Shown here piece after piece: positions 6,904 to 9,792 of a stretch of DNA of 9,792 nucleotides. How positions within the stretch are numbered: the stretch's first letter is position 1; every line of letters begins with the position of its first letter. The stretch comes from Ardenticatenaceae bacterium (GTDB taxonomy: Bacteria > Chloroflexota > Anaerolineae > Promineifilales > Promineifilaceae). Made by a program: the position numbers and the translations under genes. Under the pieces are notes generated by a model. It saw only the letters and a list, made by a program, of their open reading frames with translations, ran no database searches and was not told where the DNA came from. Location: the NCBI GenBank assembly GCA_020634415.1, contig JACKBT010000073.1:1-9792 (forward strand). Direction: 5' to 3'.

Positions 6904-6950
6904 GGGAGACGCGAAATTGGAGACTGGGTAGTCTCTCGTTTACAGTCTCT
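6904..6950. repeat. GGAGAC/GTCTC inverted-repeat cluster
   Basis: Two GGAGAC motifs (6905-6910, 6919-6924) are followed by two GTCTC motifs (6931-6935, 6945-6949). The inner pair forms GAGACT/AGTCTC with a 4-nt loop and the outer pair can nest around it. It lies in the spacer between the globin and the adenylating-enzyme genes and directly abuts the MITE candidate at 6952. Function unknown; it looks like a short interspersed palindrome. Confidence 0.5.
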
Positions 6951-6951
6951 A

Positions 6952-7053
6952 GCAGTTTGTCGGAGAACCCCAATTTGTAGCCGCGAAATCCCTTTCGCGT
7001 TCTGGGAGCACGGTATCCTTAACGCGCCTACGGCCACTTTTCCGACAGCCTGC
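6952..7053. mobile_element. Probable second MITE (~102 bp) between CTAG/TA sites, IS630-like
   Basis: The two ends are imperfect inverted repeats: counted from CTAG, CTAGCAGTTTGTCGGAGAA (6949-6967) against the reverse complement of 7038-7056, matching at 16 of 19. A TA lies at each boundary (6950-6951 and 7054-7055) within C-TA and TA-G, as expected if an element entered a CTAG target and duplicated TA. That is the known target habit of IS630-family transposons. Inside is a small CGCGAAA/TTTCGCG hairpin (6982-6999) and no coding capacity. It lies between the end of the adenylating-enzyme gene and the globin leader. Confidence 0.6.
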
Positions 7054-7072
7054 TAGGCTCCGTCAAGGAGAT

Positions 7073-8791
7073 TTAGTTTGTGTGGAAAGTTTGTAGATAT
7101 TTGTCGCGGTTAGCGCTGCGGGCTAGTTTGCCGCTGGAGGTTTTGATGAGCCAGCGCGGGGGGACGAAGCGGACATCGGCCAGGGTGACTTCGGTTTGGG
7201 CGACGATTTGGCGGCGCAGGGTTTGTTCGATTTCGTGATGGGTGGTGGATTCGGCGGTGGCTAACAGCTCACACACCAGCACAATGCTTTCTGTGCCCAG
7301 CCGCTCATTCATTACGCCAAAGGCCACTGCCCGCCCCGGATAAATGCCGGGAATGGTATTGGCAATGGCTTCCAGGTCTTGGGGGTAGACGTTTTTGCCA
7401 GCGGTGATGATGAGGTCTTTTTTGCGTCCGGTTACATACAGTTCGCCATCGCTCAGGTAGCCCATATCGCCTGTGTAATACCAGCCATCGCGGACGGACT
7501 GGGCTGTGAGGTCGGGGCGTTGGTAATAGCCGCTGAGCATGGCGTTGCCGCGCAGGATGATTTCGCCAACATGGTTATCGGGCAGGTGTTGGCCTGTTTC
7601 GCCGACGATGGCGATTTCTGTGCCGGTGATGGGACGGCCGCAACTGACAACGGCCGTTGCCTGGGCCTCTGTAGCAGGGATTTGCACAGCGATCTGGCTG
7701 GTTTGGAGGTGGGGCAGGTGGATGTATTGGTGGTGTAACGGCCGTTCACTCTGGGTCACAGCAAACGTGTTTTCCGCCATCGCATAACAGGTCGCCAAAG
7801 CCGATTCCTGAAAGCCAAAGGGGGCAAATCGGGCCAAAAAAGTCTGGTGGCTGTCGTGGCGTACCGGTTCGGAGCAGTTAATAGCCAACCGCCAATGGCC
7901 CAAATCCAGCCCCGCCAAATCCCGCTGGCGGATGGCTTTGACCATGTGGTTGTAGGCAAAGTTGGGCAGCCAGCAAAGCGTGCCCTGGTGTTCGTGAATG
8001 GCCCACAGCAGCCGCTTGGGGTCGCGCACCCAGTCAAACGGCGACATCAATACCAGGGGGATGCCCGTGACCAGGGGCAGGATGAAGCCCGCAATTAGCC
8101 CCATATCGTGGTAAAGTGGCAGCCAACTGACGATGACATCTTGGGTATTGAGGGCGATGGCCTGGCTGTAGCCTTCAATCTGGTTGAGAACGGAGCGATG
8201 GGGCAGCGCCACCCCTTTTTGCAGGCCGGTTGTGCCGCTGCTGTGTTGCAGGAAGGCGATTTTGTGAGGGGATGTACCCTCACCCCAGCCCTCTTCCAGA
8301 GGGAGAGGGTTAGGGTGGGGGGCTGCACTGCTGAACTCAAATACCTCATCCATCCCCAAAACCTGGCAGTTGACATCGGCCAGTAATTGCGTGAGGGGTG
8401 TTTTGAATTGGGGGAAGGTGAGGACGGCGCGGGCCTGGGCGTGGGCGACGAGGGTGTGAACGCGCTCCATGTAGATGTGGGGATCGAGTTTTTCGGTGAG
8501 GAAGGGGAAGATGGAGGGGATGGCGCCGATGATCATGGCTCCCCAGAAGGCGGCCAGGAGTTCCTGGCTGTGCTGCATGACGAGGATGACGAGATCGTCG
8601 GGGCCGATTTTTTGTTTTTGCAGGGCGTGGGCGGCGGTAACGGCCGTTTGCCAGAATTGGGCGCGGGTGTAGGTGTGAGAACGGCCGTCTTCCCCCATAA
8701 ATACCAAAGCCAATGCCTCTGGCTGACTGGCTGCAGCCAGTTCTACGGGTTCCACTAGCGTCGAAAATTTAGAATAATGCGCCCCCGCCAC
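7073..8791 (-). CDS. Acyl-adenylating enzyme, fatty-acyl-AMP ligase (FAAL)-like
   Basis: A 572-residue ANL-superfamily enzyme expected to convert an acyl acid plus ATP to acyl-AMP and pass the acyl group to a carrier protein. Visible motifs: the ATP P-loop SSGTTGLQKG (184-193); SWLPLYHDMGL (222-232) and YAMAENTFAVTQ (336-347), both typical of FAALs; YTGD (439-442); the hinge GRKKDLIITAGKN (455-467); and the C-terminal catalytic Lys555 in TSSGKLAR. Length fits the family. The GTG start lies 3 nt after the carrier-protein stop and is preceded by AAGGG within the last codons of that gene, which implies translational coupling. Residues ~157-172 (APHPNPLPLEEGWGEG) are encoded by an inserted palindromic repeat just before the P-loop. 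FAAL rather than acyl-CoA ligase is favoured by motif style and by the neighbouring carrier protein. The substrate cannot be read from the sequence. Confidence 0.9.
   Translation of the reverse strand: MAGAHYSKFSTLVEPVELAAASQPEALALVFMGEDGRSHTYTRAQFWQTAVTAAHALQKQKIGPDDLVILVMQHSQELLAAFWGAMIIGAIPSIFPFLTEKLDPHIYMERVHTLVAHAQARAVLTFPQFKTPLTQLLADVNCQVLGMDEVFEFSSAAPHPNPLPLEEGWGEGTSPHKIAFLQHSSGTTGLQKGVALPHRSVLNQIEGYSQAIALNTQDVIVSWLPLYHDMGLIAGFILPLVTGIPLVLMSPFDWVRDPKRLLWAIHEHQGTLCWLPNFAYNHMVKAIRQRDLAGLDLGHWRLAINCSEPVRHDSHQTFLARFAPFGFQESALATCYAMAENTFAVTQSERPLHHQYIHLPHLQTSQIAVQIPATEAQATAVVSCGRPITGTEIAIVGETGQHLPDNHVGEIILRGNAMLSGYYQRPDLTAQSVRDGWYYTGDMGYLSDGELYVTGRKKDLIITAGKNVYPQDLEAIANTIPGIYPGRAVAFGVMNERLGTESIVLVCELLATAESTTHHEIEQTLRRQIVAQTEVTLADVRFVPPRWLIKTSSGKLARSANRDKYLQTFHTN
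8276..8322 (-). repeat. Palindromic repeat inserted in frame in the adenylating-enzyme gene
   Basis: Imperfect inverted repeat: 8276-8294 pairs with 8298-8316 at 15 of 19 positions around a 3-nt loop, with a perfect 6-bp tip (CCCTCT/AGAGGG). On the coding strand it gives the peptide PHPNPLPLEEGWGEG; on the other strand it gives LTPALFQRERVRVG. Both are recognisable readings of a palindromic repeat that recurs in many bacterial genomes and often appears inside annotated proteins. The enzyme frame stays open across it, so the insert is tolerated in a linker. Confidence 0.75.
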
Positions 8792-8794
8792 AAC

Positions 8795-9040
8795 TTACCC
8801 TTGCAGCACTCGTGCCGCCATCTGATTCAGCGTATCCATCTTCGCCACCGTTAAATCAGGATCGGGAATATAAACCGCAAAAGCATCTTCCACGAAGACC
8901 CCAACTTGGGCCAGCGAAAAAGAGTCCATCCACCCGCCTGAAATAAGCGGTTCATCATCGCCAAGGGGATAATCGGCCCGATTGAGCAGCTCATTAGCAA
9001 TAAACTGCTTGAGTTGTTGCTTTACTTCGTTAATGTCCAA
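8795..9040 (-). CDS. Acyl carrier protein
   Basis: An 81-residue acidic carrier protein of ACP/PCP size. The phosphopantetheine attachment motif is GGWMDSFSLAQV with Ser40, where DSF replaces the common DSL, as in many free-standing carrier proteins of secondary metabolism. The 4'-phosphopantetheine arm would hold the acyl group delivered by the adenylating enzyme encoded next. The start is TTG at 9040; a run AGGGGGG 9 nt upstream serves as the ribosome binding site, and the next in-frame ATG (residue 38) would remove helix 1. It lies 14 nt after the HD gene and 3 nt before the adenylating-enzyme gene, so the three are almost certainly co-transcribed. It is unlikely to be the housekeeping fatty-acid ACP, given its neighbours and motif. 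Confidence 0.92.
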   Translation of the reverse strand: MDINEVKQQLKQFIANELLNRADYPLGDDEPLISGGWMDSFSLAQVGVFVEDAFAVYIPDPDLTVAKMDTLNQMAARVLQG

Positions 9041-9054
9041 CTGAGAGTTCCCCC

Positions 9055-9666
9055 CTACTTGTGTGAATTGGTGAGTTGACTAACCCGCTCTTGCAGCATT
9101 TCAATATTTTCTTGCTTTTTCCTATTACGTAGTTGGTGAGCCTCGGCACTGAAATAAGAATGGGATGTGACAAATTTCAATTGACCCTCAAACCACTGCT
9201 GATCAGTTACTTGAGAACCGAGATAGGACAACTCTTGCCGCAGGCATTGGTTACGGTCGAGAAAATCATCACGGCCCAGTACATCCAAGTCAGCATCGGC
9301 GATGCACTCCTCAAGTGGGGTGCGCGGGCTTTGAGGCAGCCTGGTCGCCATGATCATGCCAATAATTAGCTCAATTTGGGTCGAGTCGAAGCCAAAATCG
9401 GGCAGCACCTGGGCCACAATGCGAGCACCGGTTAACTCATGATTTTTCTTCACCAGGGTGAAGCCGATGTCGTGAAATGCTGTGGCAATTTCTAGCAGCT
9501 TAATGTCGGCTTCATCGAGGTTCCTCATGCGAGCTAATTGCATGGCGACAGGCATGACTTCTTGCTCTGTGTGCCATAAGTTGTGATAAGTAAATTGAGA
9601 CGAGAGTTCAGTACGCAAACGGCCGATTGCATAAGCAATGGCCCCATCATAGTCTGGATTTTTCAT
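9055..9666 (-). CDS. HD-domain metal-dependent phosphohydrolase
   Basis: A 203-residue predicted cytoplasmic hydrolase of the HD superfamily, which cleaves phosphoester or phosphoanhydride bonds using one or two metal ions. Candidate metal ligands are visible: His28 and His32 in YHNLWHTEQEV, the HD dyad His65-Asp66 in ATAFHDIGF, His76, and Asp124/Asp126 in ADADLDVLG. The C-terminal ~35 residues are charged and helical. It does not resemble the RelA/SpoT or HD-GYP classes in its motif spacing, and I cannot name the substrate. It is the first complete gene of the cassette, 14 nt before the carrier-protein gene, so it may act on a nucleotide or phosphorylated intermediate linked to acyl activation (inference). 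The ATG at 9666 has no ribosome site at normal distance; the nearest good one is 24 nt upstream (9691-9698). Confidence 0.85.
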   Translation of the reverse strand: MKNPDYDGAIAYAIGRLRTELSSQFTYHNLWHTEQEVMPVAMQLARMRNLDEADIKLLEIATAFHDIGFTLVKKNHELTGARIVAQVLPDFGFDSTQIELIIGMIMATRLPQSPRTPLEECIADADLDVLGRDDFLDRNQCLRQELSYLGSQVTDQQWFEGQLKFVTSHSYFSAEAHQLRNRKKQENIEMLQERVSQLTNSHK

Positions 9667-9690
9667 AACTTGGCAGATTAACCGATCTTG

Positions 9691-9698
9691 CCCCTCCT
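9691..9698 (-). promoter_or_regulatory. Strong but distant Shine-Dalgarno-like sequence upstream of the HD gene
   Basis: The minus strand reads AGGAGGGG, a strong match to the anti-SD sequence, but 24 nt lie between it and the ATG at 9666. The frame from the upstream TAA (9718-9720) to this ATG contains no ATG, GTG or TTG. Either the spacing is unusual, or a rare start codon such as ATC or ATT is used, or the HD gene is translated by reinitiation after the upstream gene. Confidence 0.4.
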
Positions 9699-9717
9699 GT
9701 CCATAATTTTTCTGAAT

Positions 9718-9792
9718 TTAACCTAGATTGCCCTTTTGGGCTAATTCGCCGCGAAGGGCAGCCACAGCTTCTAAATCCAATTGGGCTGCCAG
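9718..9792 (-). CDS. 3' end of an upstream gene (partial, truncated by window edge)
   Basis: On the minus strand the last 24 codons read LAAQLDLEAVAALRGELAQK-GNLG and end in TAA at 9718-9720. The Ala/Leu/Glu-rich helical composition looks like a real protein C-terminus. One of the two other minus-strand frames hits a stop within a few codons; the remaining one is open but reads as an unlikely Cys/Arg/Ser-rich peptide. The gene is codirectional with the HD gene and 51 nt upstream of its ATG, and the two are in the same frame separated by the TAA, so it may head the same operon. Function cannot be judged. Confidence 0.5.
   Translation of the reverse strand: MAAQLDLEAVAALRGELAQKGNLG

Larger units (their letters stand above)
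652..8688. repeat. Highly iterated palindrome ACGGCCGT (13 exact copies)
   Basis: Exact copies start at 652, 2256, 2456, 3046, 3463, 4193, 4622, 6445, 6686, 7650, 7738, 8640 and 8681, most extended to AACGGCCGT or AACGGCCGTT. Near copies with the CGGCCG core lie at 815, 1752, 5834, 6586, 7634 and 9619. About 0.15 copies would be expected in 9.8 kb of random sequence with equal bases. All exact copies are inside coding regions of both strands, and they are read as TAV, NGR/DGR or RPL according to codon phase. Confidence 0.85.

Noticed and set aside
8108..8386. Plus-strand frame containing LTPALFQRERVRVG
   Set aside because: It is antisense to the adenylating enzyme; the familiar peptide is the other-strand reading of the palindromic repeat, not a gene.

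Overview
The window most likely comes from a member of the Chloroflexota (Anaerolineae or a relative). This is inferred from two secreted beta-sandwich proteins ending in a Tyr-Leu-Pro-Phe-Val tail, from FG-GAP/UnbV surface-protein content and from moderately GC-rich composition. No rRNA or other marker gene is present to confirm it. There is no tRNA, rRNA or CRISPR array in the window.

Layout. Positions 1-720 (+) hold the C-terminal part of a secreted multidomain protein, closed by a strong intrinsic terminator. A gene-free stretch of about 300 bp follows, with a degenerate inverted repeat and a 94-bp MITE. Positions 1023-2378 (+) encode a second secreted protein that is paralogous to the first over its last ~170 residues. 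It meets, tail to tail across a perfect 20-bp hairpin, a 1232-residue membrane-anchored protein (2443-6141, -). That protein is a tandem duplication of the FG-GAP/VCBS plus ASPIC/UnbV architecture, with 14 calcium-loop motifs. A second copy of the 94-bp MITE lies just upstream of its ribosome binding site. A single-domain bacterial globin (6387-6806, -) follows. After a repeat-rich 266-bp spacer comes a tight minus-strand cassette, read from high to low coordinates: a partial upstream gene (9718-9792), an HD-domain phosphohydrolase (9055-9666), an acyl carrier protein (8795-9040) and a fatty-acyl-AMP-ligase-like adenylating enzyme (7073-8791). The adenylating enzyme probably activates an acyl acid and loads it onto the adjacent carrier protein. 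No polyketide or peptide synthetase is visible to receive it.

The most notable non-coding signals are these. (1) Two 94-bp MITE copies each have a perfect 8-bp target duplication and GTAA ends (IS66-like), and both sit at the Shine-Dalgarno region of a surface-protein gene. (2) The palindrome ACGGCCGT occurs 13 times in 9.8 kb, in genes on both strands and in all three codon phases, which recalls cyanobacterial HIP1. (3) A palindromic repeat is inserted in frame in the adenylating enzyme, directly before its ATP-binding loop. (4) A ~102-bp second MITE candidate lies between two CTAG/TA sites (IS630-like).
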